A stretch of DNA of 64,000 nt from Veillonellaceae bacterium (GTDB taxonomy: Bacteria; Bacillota_C; Negativicutes; UBA1444), in the NCBI GenBank assembly GCA_012798135.1, contig JAAZNU010000008.1, positions 36,785 to 100,784 of the forward strand, in the 5' to 3' direction. Positions 35,177 to 45,078 of this stretch are shown here, in pieces. Made by a program: the position numbers and the translations under genes. The notes beneath the pieces are model-generated. The model worked only from the letters and a program-made list of their open reading frames with translations, ran no database searches and was not told where the DNA came from. Within the stretch, counting starts at the first letter, position 1; each line of letters opens with the position of its first letter.

Positions 35177-36316
35177 TCAGGCTCGGACTTTCGCCTGCAA
35201 AATCCGACACAGCCGGGTCGCCGCCTCTTCGATCAGCGTCGTGCCGTCCCGCATGCACTCGTCGAGCGACAATGGCCGCGAGCAGATACTCATCACCGCG
35301 TCGATCCCCTGGGCCAGCACATCGTCGGCGCCGTCGCCCAGACCGCCGGAAATGCAGAATACCGGCACGCCAAACTGTTTGGCGACTTTGGCCACGCCGA
35401 CCGGCGCCTTGCCATAGGCCGTCTGAAAATCCGTCCGTCCCTCGCCGGTGATGACGAAAGCAGCGTCCTTGACGATATCCGCGAACTTCACGGCTTCCAG
35501 CACGATTTCCACGCCGGGGCGCAGTTTCGCCGGCGTGAAGAACAGCAGTCCGGCGCCAAGGCCGCCGGCCGCGCCGGCGCCCGCCATTTCCGCAATGTCC
35601 CGGCCGGTCGCCGTCCGGGCGCACTCGGCAAAGTTCGCCAACGCCGCGTCCAGTTCGGCCACCATGGCCGGCGTCGCGCCCTTCTGCGGCCCGAAGACCG
35701 CCGACGCTCCGCGCGCACCGCACAAGGGATTGTCCACATCACAGGCCACGGTAATCTCGGTTTCCGCCAGGCGCGGGTCCAGCCCCGACAAATCCATCGC
35801 CTTCAGCTTACCCAATGCACCGCCCCCCGGCGCCAACTCCGAACGATCTGTCGCCAGGAATTTCGCGCCGAGCGCCTGGGTCATGCCGGTCCCGCCGTCA
35901 TTGGTGGCGCTGCCGCCGATGCCGATGATAATGCGACGCAGTCCCGCATCCAAAGCCGCCCGAATCAGTTCGCCGGTGCCGTAGGTCGTGGTGATCCGGG
36001 GATCCCGTCGGTCCGGCGGGACCAGCGGCAGACCCGAAGCGGCGGCCATTTCGATCACGGCCGTTTGTCCATCACCCAGGATGCCCCAGCAGGCGTCGAC
36101 CGCCTCGCCCAACGGCCCCCGGACCCGTTCTTGCCTCATCTGGCCGCCGGTGGCGGTCACCAGCGCCTCCACCGTTCCCTCGCCACCGTCGGCGATCGGG
36201 ATCTTGCGCACTTCCGCCTGCGGAAACACCCGCAGCACTCCCCGTTCCATTGCCGCCGCCACGTCGACAGCCGACACGCTCCCCTTGTACGAATCCGGCG
36301 CCACTACCACATGCAT
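35177..36316 (-). CDS. Glycerate 2-kinase (GlxK/GarK family)
   Basis: 379 residues. Type I glycerate kinase: MHVVVAPDSYKGSVSAVDVA, IADGGEGTVEALV, GIGGSATNDGGTGMTQALG, CDVDNPLCG, and GEGRTDFQTAYGKAP. It phosphorylates D-glycerate to 2-phosphoglycerate. ATG after GGAGGG. Single gene; it could serve sugar-acid or glyoxylate breakdown, including tartronate semialdehyde from aldarates handled with the UxaA-type enzyme. Confidence 0.92.
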   Translation of the reverse strand: MHVVVAPDSYKGSVSAVDVAAAMERGVLRVFPQAEVRKIPIADGGEGTVEALVTATGGQMRQERVRGPLGEAVDACWGILGDGQTAVIEMAAASGLPLVPPDRRDPRITTTYGTGELIRAALDAGLRRIIIGIGGSATNDGGTGMTQALGAKFLATDRSELAPGGGALGKLKAMDLSGLDPRLAETEITVACDVDNPLCGARGASAVFGPQKGATPAMVAELDAALANFAECARTATGRDIAEMAGAGAAGGLGAGLLFFTPAKLRPGVEIVLEAVKFADIVKDAAFVITGEGRTDFQTAYGKAPVGVAKVAKQFGVPVFCISGGLGDGADDVLAQGIDAVMSICSRPLSLDECMRDGTTLIEEAATRLCRILQAKVRA

Positions 36317-36581
36317 GCAGAACCCTCCATTTGTATTGAACTTAAAAAAGTCTGCAGATTGATTTGTTCCGGCTATATGGATTCGCCATGGCCACGCCGA
36401 ATGCCTGCAACCCGTGAAACTTTCTGGGTGAAGTGATCATTTTCTACGCGGCAACTGCTCAGATTTCGCATGATTCGTTGAATATTTGCGACGAAAGATT
36501 CAAGCCACAGGCTCCGATCAACGGCATTGCTATATATTGCGTTTATATTTTTTGTCGACCATATGTTGTGTTAATACGTTG
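36317..36581. other. 265 bases without a gene at the edge of an A+T-rich island
   Basis: I see no coding frame, RNA or clear repeat. The base composition changes here from GC-rich (glycerate kinase side) to A+T-rich (36.6-42.4 kb), so it marks one edge of the probable acquired island. Confidence 0.5.
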
Positions 36582-37562
36582 CTACGTGCGTGGCATGCCT
36601 AAAAAAATTTCATTAACCACATAATTTAGTGGCTTTCCTGCTGCTAAAAGTTTTACATTTTCAATCAACATTGGAATAATCGCATCGGCAATATCTGTTA
36701 CGCCCCCGCCTACATGCGGAGTAACAATGATATTGGAATTTGCCAGCAACGGATCATCTTTCTCTAGCGGTTCACGCTCCAAGCAATCCAAGCCGGCCCC
36801 TGCCAATTTACCGCTATTCACAGCATCCAGCAAAGCAGCATCATCTACAATGCCACCGCGTGCTGTGTTAATGAGAATAGCGCCATCTTTCATGATGGTC
36901 AAACGTCTAGCGTCAAGCAAATGTTTAGTGGAATCTATAAGTGGAATATGTAGAGTTACAACATCCGAAGTACGAAGTAACTGATCCAAATCAACATATT
37001 CCATCTGATGCTCCTTCTCCACTTCCGATTTGAGACGGAACGCATCATAATACTGCACTTTAGCCCCAAAAGGCCGAACCTTCTGAGCTACCTGGCGTCC
37101 AATATTACCGCCGCCGATAACACCTACTAATTTATTATTCAAGGTAAAGCTTTGATCTAGAAAGATATTTTTGCTCCACACGCCATTATGCAGACTGCGG
37201 TCATGACATATAAGCTTGCGGCCAACGGCCAACATCAGCAGCACTGCCAGTTCACTAACCGCGTAAGCGTTAGCGCCAGGCGTATTGCACACTGCAATGC
37301 CCTTTTTCCCGGCAGTTTCAATATCTACAGAATCAAAACCTGCGCCCCAACGCATAATCAGCTTCAAACGAGGAGTAAAACGCTCAATTACCGATTTGGG
37401 CATTTGCAATACGCGCAGAATAACCGCATCCACATCACTTATAGTGTCAAAGGTTTCCTGAGTGGCGGCTTCAATCAACTCTATATTTGTTCCTGCTAAC
37501 GACTTTTGTATTCGCAAAAAAGCGCCTGTCGGATACGGACCAGCTAAAACCACCTTCATCAT
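36582..37562 (-). CDS. D-isomer-specific 2-hydroxyacid dehydrogenase
   Basis: About 326 residues; ATG at 37562 or 37559 after GAGGAGG. NAD-binding GVIGGGNIGRQVA, then the catalytic Arg in INTARGGIVDDAAL, Glu in LDCLEREP and His in VTPHVGG: all three catalytic residues of the family are present. Reduces a 2-keto acid or oxidises a D-2-hydroxy acid. It follows the HMGL-type aldolase with 11 bases between and is under the same promoter, so it probably reduces or supplies the keto acid made by that aldolase. Codon use is A+T-rich. Confidence 0.88.
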   Translation of the reverse strand: MMKVVLAGPYPTGAFLRIQKSLAGTNIELIEAATQETFDTISDVDAVILRVLQMPKSVIERFTPRLKLIMRWGAGFDSVDIETAGKKGIAVCNTPGANAYAVSELAVLLMLAVGRKLICHDRSLHNGVWSKNIFLDQSFTLNNKLVGVIGGGNIGRQVAQKVRPFGAKVQYYDAFRLKSEVEKEHQMEYVDLDQLLRTSDVVTLHIPLIDSTKHLLDARRLTIMKDGAILINTARGGIVDDAALLDAVNSGKLAGAGLDCLEREPLEKDDPLLANSNIIVTPHVGGGVTDIADAIIPMLIENVKLLAAGKPLNYVVNEIFLGMPRT

Positions 37563-37573
37563 GCTTCCTCCTC

Positions 37574-38578
37574 TCATGCCTTGACCAGCCGAGCCGCTAC
37601 ACTACGCATCAAGTCTTGTGAAGGTTCCTTTCGGTTTTCCACAGAAACTTCCGCAATCAACTGATACAGGTTTACGCCGGTTTCCTGCGCTACCTGGCGA
37701 AACAATTTACCAAAGCTGGAATGGGCGCCGCTAATACCCAGCATCAAATCCAAAGGCATGATAGGATTACGATAATCGTGCTGTTCACGCATAGCGGGTT
37801 CCAGTTTCTTATCAATGAAATCTAACATCGTATACAAATCGACATGCTTTAATTCTCCATATTTCTGCATCAAGGCTACGGCCGCTTCAGTCGGCAGATT
37901 TCCGGCACTGCGGGCCATCCCCATCAGTCCGCAATCTAGGACAGCAGCGCCGTTGTTATATGCAGCCAAAGCATTGCCGGCGGACAACGCCAGATTGTTG
38001 TGACAATGAAAGGCCACTGGAATCTTAGATTTTTTTACAATGGCTTCCGTCATCTTAGCCACATCTTCCGGCAACATGCAACCAGCAGAGTCCATGATGG
38101 TAAATTCGTCCAATCCAATATCTTCCAACATTTTTGCTGTTTCAGCAATTGCGTCTGGCTCCAGAAGGTAAGCCTTCATGGCGGCGAAAAAGGCTTTCAT
38201 TCCATTTGCCTTAATCGCTTTGATCGGCTCTATCGCTAAATTGCACTCATCAGCATCAACACCTACGCGCAAAAAGGACAAACCTCTCTCCGCAGCCAGC
38301 TTCACATATTTTTCGCTATACCGTTTAGCGTTTAAGAACATGCCGATTTGAGATTTTTGCAGATAGGGATTGGCCAGCTCAAGATACTTCTCGTCAGTCT
38401 CCGCCTTGGTAAAGCCAGCTATTTCATATGCGCCAATACCGCCAGCATTGCCCATTTCAATATAATCCACACCACTCATGGTTAACCCTTCGAGCATCAT
38501 AATTGTCAGTTCAGCATTAAACCCCTTCCCAACAACATTCGCGCCATCTCTCAAAGTGCAATCCATTAACTTCAACAC
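37574..38578 (-). CDS. HMGL-like aldolase (4-hydroxy-2-oxovalerate aldolase-type)
   Basis: 334 residues. TIM-barrel HMGL signature MDCTLRDGANVVG at the N-terminus, IMDSAGCMLPEDV, and metal ligands in AFHCHNNLALSAGN. In this family a divalent metal supports aldol cleavage or condensation; closest in layout to MhpE/DmpG (4-hydroxy-2-oxovalerate aldolase), but no acylating aldehyde dehydrogenase partner is nearby. GTG start nine bases after GGAGG. Divergent from the LysR gene. Confidence 0.82.
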   Translation of the reverse strand: MLKLMDCTLRDGANVVGKGFNAELTIMMLEGLTMSGVDYIEMGNAGGIGAYEIAGFTKAETDEKYLELANPYLQKSQIGMFLNAKRYSEKYVKLAAERGLSFLRVGVDADECNLAIEPIKAIKANGMKAFFAAMKAYLLEPDAIAETAKMLEDIGLDEFTIMDSAGCMLPEDVAKMTEAIVKKSKIPVAFHCHNNLALSAGNALAAYNNGAAVLDCGLMGMARSAGNLPTEAAVALMQKYGELKHVDLYTMLDFIDKKLEPAMREQHDYRNPIMPLDLMLGISGAHSSFGKLFRQVAQETGVNLYQLIAEVSVENRKEPSQDLMRSVAARLVKA

Positions 38579-38703
38579 AATCTTGATCCTCCGTTCATAA
38601 CTCAGCTTTAATCGTTTGTATTTTTAAAATATTTGACATTTGTTTGTAGTTCATAGTACCATGAGGAACACAACTAAACAAACTGTTGTTTTTCTGATAT
38701 TCA

Positions 38704-38719
38704 ACAATATTTTTATTGT
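38704..38719. promoter_or_regulatory. Operator-like 16-bp palindrome, copy 1
   Basis: ACAATA, TTTT, TATTGT: a perfect inverted repeat just before the ribosome site of the LysR gene and in the region shared with the divergent aldolase operon. The same 16 bases occur at 42501-42516. Confidence 0.65.
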
Positions 38720-38729
38720 GGAGGTTGAG

Positions 38730-39707
38730 ATGCACATTCAAGGTTTTGAATACTTTCTCGTAGCCGCCGAAGAGCTAAACATCACTAAGGCTGCAGCCAA
38801 GCTTTACATCAGCCAACAATATCTCAGCGCTCATATTCATCGTCTGGAGGAACAATATGGTGTTGAATTGTTCCAACGCAGGCCGACTTTACAGTTGACA
38901 TTGGCCGGCAAGGCAATGGTATTTTATGCCTGGCAAATGTTAAATGCTGAAAATGCCATGAAAGCAAAGTTTGCCGATCTAGCAGAAAACTGCGCTGGTC
39001 ACTTAAAACTCGGTATGTCCCGGCAGCGTACCCAAGTCTTCTTCGGTAACATTTGGGATGAATACCAGCCCCAACATCCCAACATCTCAATTACGCTGGA
39101 AGAAAACAACACCGAAAGCTTATTGCAGCAACTACGAGCCAATAAATTGGATGTGTGTGTATGCGTTAACGTCCCGCCCACCCACGACTTAGAAATTATT
39201 CCAATGGTTACCGAACAACTCTGCTGTTCGGTAAGTACCGCTTTGCTCCAGGCTTATCATCCTGAAACCTGGGAAATTGACCGAGCCAGATTTCAAAAAG
39301 AAGGTGTAGATTTATTATCCATTCAGGATTTGCCTTTCTATTTGCTTCCCCCCCAAAATCGTATCCGCGTCAACCTGGATCATCTCTTTTCCGTCAACAA
39401 TATGTATCCTCATGCAACTTTAGAAACCAACAATCAAGAATTAATGCTTAGATTGGCTGACGATGGCGTGGGGATCATTTCACCCATGTACTTATACCAG
39501 TATTGGCAAAACAACACCGTCTCCTCCACGCCTCCACAAGTATTTCCAGTCAAAAATGACATTTCAACTAACAACATCAGCTTAGTTTGCCGTAAAGGTC
39601 AACCTTTGCCCAAATACGTTGAAGATCTAAAATTGGTAATCCGAGCTGAAATGAACCGTTATCGTTCCATTGTGAATAAGATGAATGCTTTCGAATTGAT
39701 TATCTAG
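38730..39707 (+). CDS. LysR-family transcriptional regulator
   Basis: 325 residues from ATG at 38730, seven bases after GGAGG; the longer frame from 38640 has no site. N-terminal helix-turn-helix (FLVAAEELNITKAAAKLYISQQYLSAHIHRLEEQYG) and a C-terminal periplasmic-binding-like effector domain. It lies between the aldolase-dehydrogenase pair and the gltS-amidohydrolase pair, and the palindrome that precedes its own gene also precedes the other operon. It probably controls both. Confidence 0.9.
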   Translation: MHIQGFEYFLVAAEELNITKAAAKLYISQQYLSAHIHRLEEQYGVELFQRRPTLQLTLAGKAMVFYAWQMLNAENAMKAKFADLAENCAGHLKLGMSRQRTQVFFGNIWDEYQPQHPNISITLEENNTESLLQQLRANKLDVCVCVNVPPTHDLEIIPMVTEQLCCSVSTALLQAYHPETWEIDRARFQKEGVDLLSIQDLPFYLLPPQNRIRVNLDHLFSVNNMYPHATLETNNQELMLRLADDGVGIISPMYLYQYWQNNTVSSTPPQVFPVKNDISTNNISLVCRKGQPLPKYVEDLKLVIRAEMNRYRSIVNKMNAFELII

Positions 39708-39713
39708 TAACAA

Positions 39714-39745
39714 AAAATCCGGTTGCCAGAATAGAACCGGATTTT
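39714..39745. terminator. Terminator after LysR gene
   Basis: AAAATCCGGTT / AACCGGATTTT with a ten-base loop and T-runs on both sides; it can also serve the convergent gltS-like gene at 39824. Confidence 0.85.
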
Positions 39746-39823
39746 TATCTGTCCTTTATATCGCAAAACGCTCTTCCAGTTTCTTTTGGCATTCACCCAG
39801 CAAAATTACCCACTTGCTTCGCA

Positions 39824-41212
39824 TCAACCTTGAGCTCTGGGAGCACTGCTTTCAGCAGTCAAAATATCGCTAAACTTATGGCTTGACTGCCAGAAAAATT
39901 TCCTGGCGATAATATAAAATGCAATCCAAAGCACAGCGCTAATCCCAACAATGCTCCAAGGAGAGAGTGCAACGGAAAGTGCCGGCATAAACATAATATA
40001 AGGCAGCGACCACGGATAGCAAAGTGCCGCTGAAGAAGCTGCCGATTCCTGGCCTGTCGTTTCAAACTGAGGATCCACAACGCGTAAAAGCATCAGGCCC
40101 GTGGCTAAAACGCCACTTTCCAGTCCATAGCTTCCCATAGCCCGTTCGAACCAGTCCACGTCAAACAATTTCCAGGCAAAATAGAAATTAGCCATCAGAT
40201 TAAAAATAATTATTGCACCAATAGTTACCACTAGCGGTACAAAATACAATGCAAATATTTTTACTGATATGGTTGCAATGGCCGAACAAACTAAAAAGTC
40301 CAAAGCCACACCTGCAATACGGTTAATGGTAGGTCTATCAATATAACCGCTCATATTGAATTTTTTCAGTATATACGACAGCAGGGCGCCAGATACCATT
40401 GCGCAAGCAAACAAAGGTATTTCTTTTAAGAGTGGATGTACCCAGATAAGGCTCTTGGAAAGTATGCTGGCCATACCTAATATTATACCGACAAAGGATA
40501 ACTGGCATGCAAGCGGATCCAATGCGTCATTATAAGTTACACCTTTGCCTATAGCCACCCGTTTTTCAGCCGGTACAATACCCTCACGAATATCCGCAGG
40601 AATATCCTGCGGTTTAGAAACCTTTTTGGCATACCCGCGCCGCACGCCAATATTAATAATCAACATACCGATTATAATGCCTGACAGTAGCCCGGCCGTA
40701 GCCATCGTGTTGGCTACGGCCACACCATCCGCCCAACCAGCATTCGCCAGAGCAACACCGGCAGCATTAGCCGTGCCATGTCCACCGTGAAATCCGTACA
40801 CAGGAGTTAACCCAAACGCCAAAGGAAGTTTCGGAAAGAATGGCATCATCAACATCGTCACGCCAAGCCCTACAAGTACTTGGGTCTGATGAATCAATCC
40901 CCCATGCGTAACCGCCGACAGCGCAACTTTGCCGAAATTATTGGAAGAGCTGGCGCCAAAGAATGAAAGGCCTAAAACTACATTAACCAAAATTCCCGGC
41001 CATTGCGAAATAGTTTTCCCAATGGGCAACGAAAACGGTGTAAACCACCCTAGAACCTGCGGTCCCAGGCACAAACCTACAATGCCGGCGATCAGTGAAG
41101 CGGGGATATACAAGTTTTGGATGAACCTAACCTTTTTACGTAATGCTAGGCCAATAAGCATTAACAAACTCAAAACCGCTAAATCACTAAAAACAACAGC
41201 TATAGTATTCAT
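39824..41212 (-). CDS. GltS-family sodium:glutamate symporter-like carrier
   Basis: 462 residues, about 11-12 membrane helices. Family motifs: GFHGGHGTANAAG (first re-entrant loop) and GLESGVLATGLMLLRVVDP. GltS members import glutamate or related acidic compounds with Na+. It follows the amidohydrolase by 16 bases, so the imported compound may be an N-acyl or cyclic derivative opened by that enzyme. Substrate not provable from sequence. Confidence 0.87.
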   Translation of the reverse strand: MNTIAVVFSDLAVLSLLMLIGLALRKKVRFIQNLYIPASLIAGIVGLCLGPQVLGWFTPFSLPIGKTISQWPGILVNVVLGLSFFGASSSNNFGKVALSAVTHGGLIHQTQVLVGLGVTMLMMPFFPKLPLAFGLTPVYGFHGGHGTANAAGVALANAGWADGVAVANTMATAGLLSGIIIGMLIINIGVRRGYAKKVSKPQDIPADIREGIVPAEKRVAIGKGVTYNDALDPLACQLSFVGIILGMASILSKSLIWVHPLLKEIPLFACAMVSGALLSYILKKFNMSGYIDRPTINRIAGVALDFLVCSAIATISVKIFALYFVPLVVTIGAIIIFNLMANFYFAWKLFDVDWFERAMGSYGLESGVLATGLMLLRVVDPQFETTGQESAASSAALCYPWSLPYIMFMPALSVALSPWSIVGISAVLWIAFYIIARKFFWQSSHKFSDILTAESSAPRAQG

Positions 41213-41228
41213 GTTTTCCTCCCCAATT

Positions 41229-42371
41229 TTAAAAATCGAATTGCCTAAAAACCACTTTCCCGCCCAATACCGTACACTGAGGTAAGAATAATTTATGTAA
41301 AATTACACTACTGCCTAACCGGTCCGTCATGGGCGAAGCGGCCTCTACGAGCTTAAATATTGCCAGATCCGCACACGCGCCTGCTTGTAAAGTACCCAAT
41401 TTACCTTTTTGGTTAAGTATTTCCGCCGGACGTTCGGTAACAGCTCGAACCACCTCCATAATTGGCATTCCAAGCTCCAAGTATTTAGCCATTACTCGTG
41501 GCAAGCCAAAAACACCCTGCCTAAAACAACTTCCCTGAACAAGGTCCGTACTAATAGTGTCAGGATAAAATTTTTCTGCCAAGGCTTCCCTGATTACTGG
41601 ATACAGATAATGAACGCGGGCATCGGCTGAATCAAAAATCACCCCCCGTTTACGTGCTGCCAATACTTCAGGACAAATTTTCCCATCTTCGTTTAGAATG
41701 CTATAGCCACGTTGCTGAAAGGTATGAGCATATATGTCATCTTTACGAAAAAGATTAATAAAATCAGGTACAGGAACGGGTGGATTGGTAGTATGAACCG
41801 CAATTCTAGTGCCAATTTTCTCTGAAACAGCTATCGCATTTTCCAAGGGCTTTAGTCCTAAATCACCTACCAACTCTTTGCTAATTCTTACTTTAATGCC
41901 GCACAAAACATTTCCATAACAGGCAAAAAGGCGTTGCATAGCATTTATATTAGTAAAAGTGGGACCCAAATTTTCAGGATAAGTACTGGTAATCAGACCT
42001 TGTGTCGACAAATTTAAAGTAGCAAAAATATGAACTTTGCTTCTCGCAATAATAGCATCATAAAAGAGCTCAAAGTTTCCGGAGCCAGCACTTCCTTGAT
42101 CAATGCCTGCTGTCACTCCCATTGGCAACAATGTCGTATCCGGATCAATGCCATTTTCCGTTCCTTTATAAAACATATGCATATGGCAATCTATTAGGCC
42201 CGGTGTTACAACACAACCTCTAGCATCAATCACCTCAGCGGATTCCGGCTCCCTACCCTCTTCACAAATGCCAACAAAGTTACCGTTATCTATCAGAACG
42301 CTAGCCACTGTTTGGGTTCCCGAAGCTGGATCTACTACCAACCCCCCACGAATTACAAGACTTACGGACAT
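41229..42371 (-). CDS. Amidohydrolase/deacetylase-family metallohydrolase
   Basis: About 380 residues from ATG at 42371 (AAGGAG nine bases upstream). Metal-dependent amidohydrolase barrel: VVTPGLIDCHMHMFY (first His pair), GIKVRISKELV with the likely carbamylated Lys, AVHTTNP, AHTFQQ, FDSADARVH, ending with AGACADLAIFKL. Related to the EF_0837/AHA_3915 group, which has no agreed natural substrate. First gene of the operon with the GltS-like carrier. Confidence 0.87.
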   Translation of the reverse strand: MSVSLVIRGGLVVDPASGTQTVASVLIDNGNFVGICEEGREPESAEVIDARGCVVTPGLIDCHMHMFYKGTENGIDPDTTLLPMGVTAGIDQGSAGSGNFELFYDAIIARSKVHIFATLNLSTQGLITSTYPENLGPTFTNINAMQRLFACYGNVLCGIKVRISKELVGDLGLKPLENAIAVSEKIGTRIAVHTTNPPVPVPDFINLFRKDDIYAHTFQQRGYSILNEDGKICPEVLAARKRGVIFDSADARVHYLYPVIREALAEKFYPDTISTDLVQGSCFRQGVFGLPRVMAKYLELGMPIMEVVRAVTERPAEILNQKGKLGTLQAGACADLAIFKLVEAASPMTDRLGSSVILHKLFLPQCTVLGGKVVFRQFDF

Positions 42372-42500
42372 ATGCTTCAACTCCTTTTCCAAAACGCGAA
42401 CTTGAATCGCAAGATGATTTTTAAATATTTTGCATTTTTATTGTTTTTTATCATATCATAGTCAAAACAACAAGAAAAACAGCTAATCCCTCTGAAATCC

Positions 42501-42516
42501 ACAATATTTTTATTGT
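42501..42516. promoter_or_regulatory. Operator-like 16-bp palindrome, copy 2
   Basis: Same ACAATA-TTTT-TATTGT sequence as at 38704-38719, about 130 bases upstream of the amidohydrolase ATG. It ties the two operons of the island to one regulator. Confidence 0.65.
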
Positions 42517-42616
42517 TGATTTGGTTAAAACTAGAGAATTGTGTACGGCATTCCCCCAATGCAACCGATTATGTCACCCCAATAGCGGCATTGTATCGAT
42601 TCTTCTTCATAAAAAA

Positions 42617-42638
42617 GGCCTCCCGTATCAGGGAGGTC
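42617..42638 (-). terminator. Rho-independent terminator
   Basis: GGCCTCCC, six bases, GGGAGGTC; the minus strand continues with TTTTTT. It closes the unit that contains the chemotaxis receptor and the small reading fragment before it. Confidence 0.8.
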
Positions 42639-42783
42639 ATGAAAATATTAAATTTTTCCAGACATCAACCGCATTTCCTTTGATGCCATAACTAGAGATA
42701 CCTTTAAAAGATAGCTTGTCCAGCCCCAGATTGAATTGGCTCACGGCGCAGCTGTCCTGCCCCGGATTTTTAGGCTGAAATTT
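42637..42783 (-). pseudogene. Possible gene scrap without start codon
   Basis: A minus-strand frame of 48 codons after an in-frame stop reads KFQPKNPGQDSCAVSQ, then FNLGLDKLSFKGISSYGIKG and ends NLIFS at the terminator. Composition looks protein-like and the stop touches a terminator, which suggests the 3' end of a former gene. No start codon and no recognised family. Confidence 0.35.
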
Positions 42784-42865
42784 TTAGTTCGACTGCAACA
42801 AGCGACGAATTGAATCAAACACTATTTATAGCACCTTGTTTGTCTCAGCATTATGAGCGAGCCGT

Positions 42866-44410
42866 CTACAGCCGAAACTTGCTGACCGCCTCGATCAGTT
42901 CTTCCGCCATCTTGGCCAAGGCCTGGCTAGAGGCGGCGATTTCCTGCATGGTGGCCGACTGTTCCTGCGTGGCGGCGGATACGGTCTGGGTCTGACTCGA
43001 AGTTTCCTTGCTGACCGCGTCGATATCCTGAACCGCCTGCACGATCTGTTGGCTGCCGCCGGCCAGTTCCTGAATCGAGCCGGATATCTCGCCGATCTGG
43101 CGGGAAACGGCGTTGACCGCGCCAAAGATATCCTGGAACGCCTGGCCGGCATGTGTCACCACTTCCGCACCGGTTCGGACTTCCCGGGTTCCTTCGTGCA
43201 TCGCCGCCACCGCCTGGTCGGTGTCCTGCCGAATTTCGCCGATCAGGTCGGCTATTTGCTTCGCCGCTTCCTGCGACTGTTCCGCCAGCTTGCGGACTTC
43301 TTCGGCGACCACGGCGAAACCGCGCCCTTGCTCACCAGCCCGGGCCGCTTCAATGGCCGCGTTCAAGGCCAGCAAGTTGGTCTGACCGGCAATACCGGCG
43401 ATCACTTCCACAATATGACCGATTTCTTTGGATCGTTCTCCCAGTTTGGCGACGACTTCAGCCGATTTGACCACGGTCTTTTCAATAACATCCATCTGCC
43501 CGATCGATTTTTCGATGGATTGACTGCCCGTTGCCGCTATTTCGGCGGAGTTCGCGGAAGCTGCCGCGACAGCCTTGGCGTTGTCGGCGATTTGCCGAAT
43601 CCCGGCCGACATTTGCTCCACTGTGGCCGCCGTATGTTCCACCGCCTTCTGCTGTTTTTCCGCGCCGGCCGCGACTTCGGTGATGACCTGGGCGATTTGC
43701 GTCGCCGCCTGGGCGGACTGTTCCGCGCTGGCGTTGAGTTCCTCGGCGGATGCGGCGACCTGATCTGTGGAACCGCCAACTTTTCGGATAAGATTCCGCA
43801 AGTTTTCCGCCATCTGCTCAAAAGCACTGCCTAATCGGCCAATTTCATCATTCGACTGGATATCCAACTGGTTGGCGGAAATGTCGCCGGCGGCAATCCG
43901 CGCCGCCGCGGTTTCGATCTGTCGGATCGGCCGGGCGATCCGGCGGGCGAACAGGATCACCACCATCGAGGCAAGTACCAGGACCACCGCAATGGTGGCC
44001 AGCGAAATCACAGTCAGCGACGACAATACTTCCGTGATTTCCGCCACTGGCGCGGTCAACGCCAACGACCAGCGGGAGTTGGGAACGGGCGCAAACGCCA
44101 CCATTTTGTCGGTTCCATTATAACTATACCGGGTCAAGCCGTGTTCGCCCTTCACCATTTTTTCCGTGGTTTGCTTCAGTTCCCGGGGCGCATTGGGGTT
44201 CTGCAAAATGTTGTCCTTCATCACCATGGCCCGGTCCGGATGCACGATCGTCAGGCCGTCACTCTGAACCATGTAGGCGTAGCCGCTTTTACCGATCTTG
44301 ATATTTAAGACCTTGCGGGATAATTCTTCCATACTGATCGCCCCAAAAAGTACGCCGGCGTTTTTTCCTGCCGTCTTCACCGGAACCGCATGCTTAGCCC
44401 AGCCTCCTTG
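42866..44410 (-). pseudogene. Methyl-accepting chemotaxis protein lacking its N-terminus
   Basis: Present: the membrane-proximal half of a dCache sensor ([35 protein letters not shown]), one membrane helix, HAMP, and the full signalling rod with hairpin tip [20 protein letters not shown]. Missing: the first membrane helix and the distal dCache half. Upstream of about 44410 the frame stays open but overlaps the DUF4125 gene in another register and no longer looks like protein. There is no ATG/GTG with a ribosome site at the junction. I take this as a 5'-deleted receptor. Confidence 0.7.
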
Positions 44411-44523
44411 CTTTTGTTGTTTCCGTGTCGATAAGAATTCAATAATTATGCACACAGAAAAACGGGACCCCGGCCGGAGCCCCGCAGTCTTCAAAAAATC
44501 GCTCTGCAAGCATTCCGAGTCTG

Positions 44524-45062
44524 TCAGTTCGCCGCCTTCGCTTCCAGCTCCGCCAGCGAGCCTTGGCCCATGCGCCGTACAGGTTGTTGTAGCGTTCTTC
44601 CGGCAAATTCCGGCGTTCGCGCAATGCGGCGCAAACATCCCGATGGTACAGCTCAATGGAAGTATCCGACCACGTTTCCAGTTCGCAGGCGGCATATTTT
44701 TCGAACAGTGCCGCATCGTCGGCCTGCCGCCGGATCATTTGGGGATAGCGGTCATGCAGTTCTTCCATCCAGCGCACTTCCGCAGCCACGATTTCACCAA
44801 TCCGCGGATTGTTTTTGATGGGGGGTATCAGGTTATCGATCCGGGCATACTTTTCCGTCAGCACATTCCGGCCCGTCTGCCGGGCCGCCTGCAAATCAGC
44901 CAACCAGGACGCCAGCGTATCATCGGCCAATACGGAGTAGGTCATCCAGCGCATCAGGCGAAATGGCCTGATCCGGTCCTCCGGCATCGGTTCGCCGATA
45001 TTCAGGCTTCGGAACATAGCCGTTTCCAGGTCGATAATGTCCCGCAAAATCTGCTCGCGCAT
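44524..45062 (-). pseudogene. DUF4125-family gene with a C-terminal frameshift
   Basis: Starts MREQILRDIIDLETAMF at 45062 and shows the family core GRNVLTEKYARIDNLIPPI and [17 protein letters not shown]. Around 44577-44580 the reading frame slips: in the annotated frame it runs on into a foreign tail to 44439, whereas in the +1 frame it gives [17 protein letters not shown] and stops at 44524-44526, which lines up with the C-terminus of the neighbour (SLGFASLAEVEQRAQ). One missing C explains it. DUF4125 has no known function. Confidence 0.75.
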
Positions 45063-45078
45063 GAACCTATCCAACCTT

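Noticed and set aside
36433..36624. 63-codon frame on the plus strand between glycerate kinase and the dehydrogenase
   Set aside because: No ribosome site, runs into the 3' end of the dehydrogenase on the other strand, and does not look coded.
44410..44716. N-terminal part of the 616-codon receptor frame
   Set aside because: It overlaps the DUF4125 gene in another register and shows no membrane helix or sensor pattern, so it is not the true receptor N-terminus.
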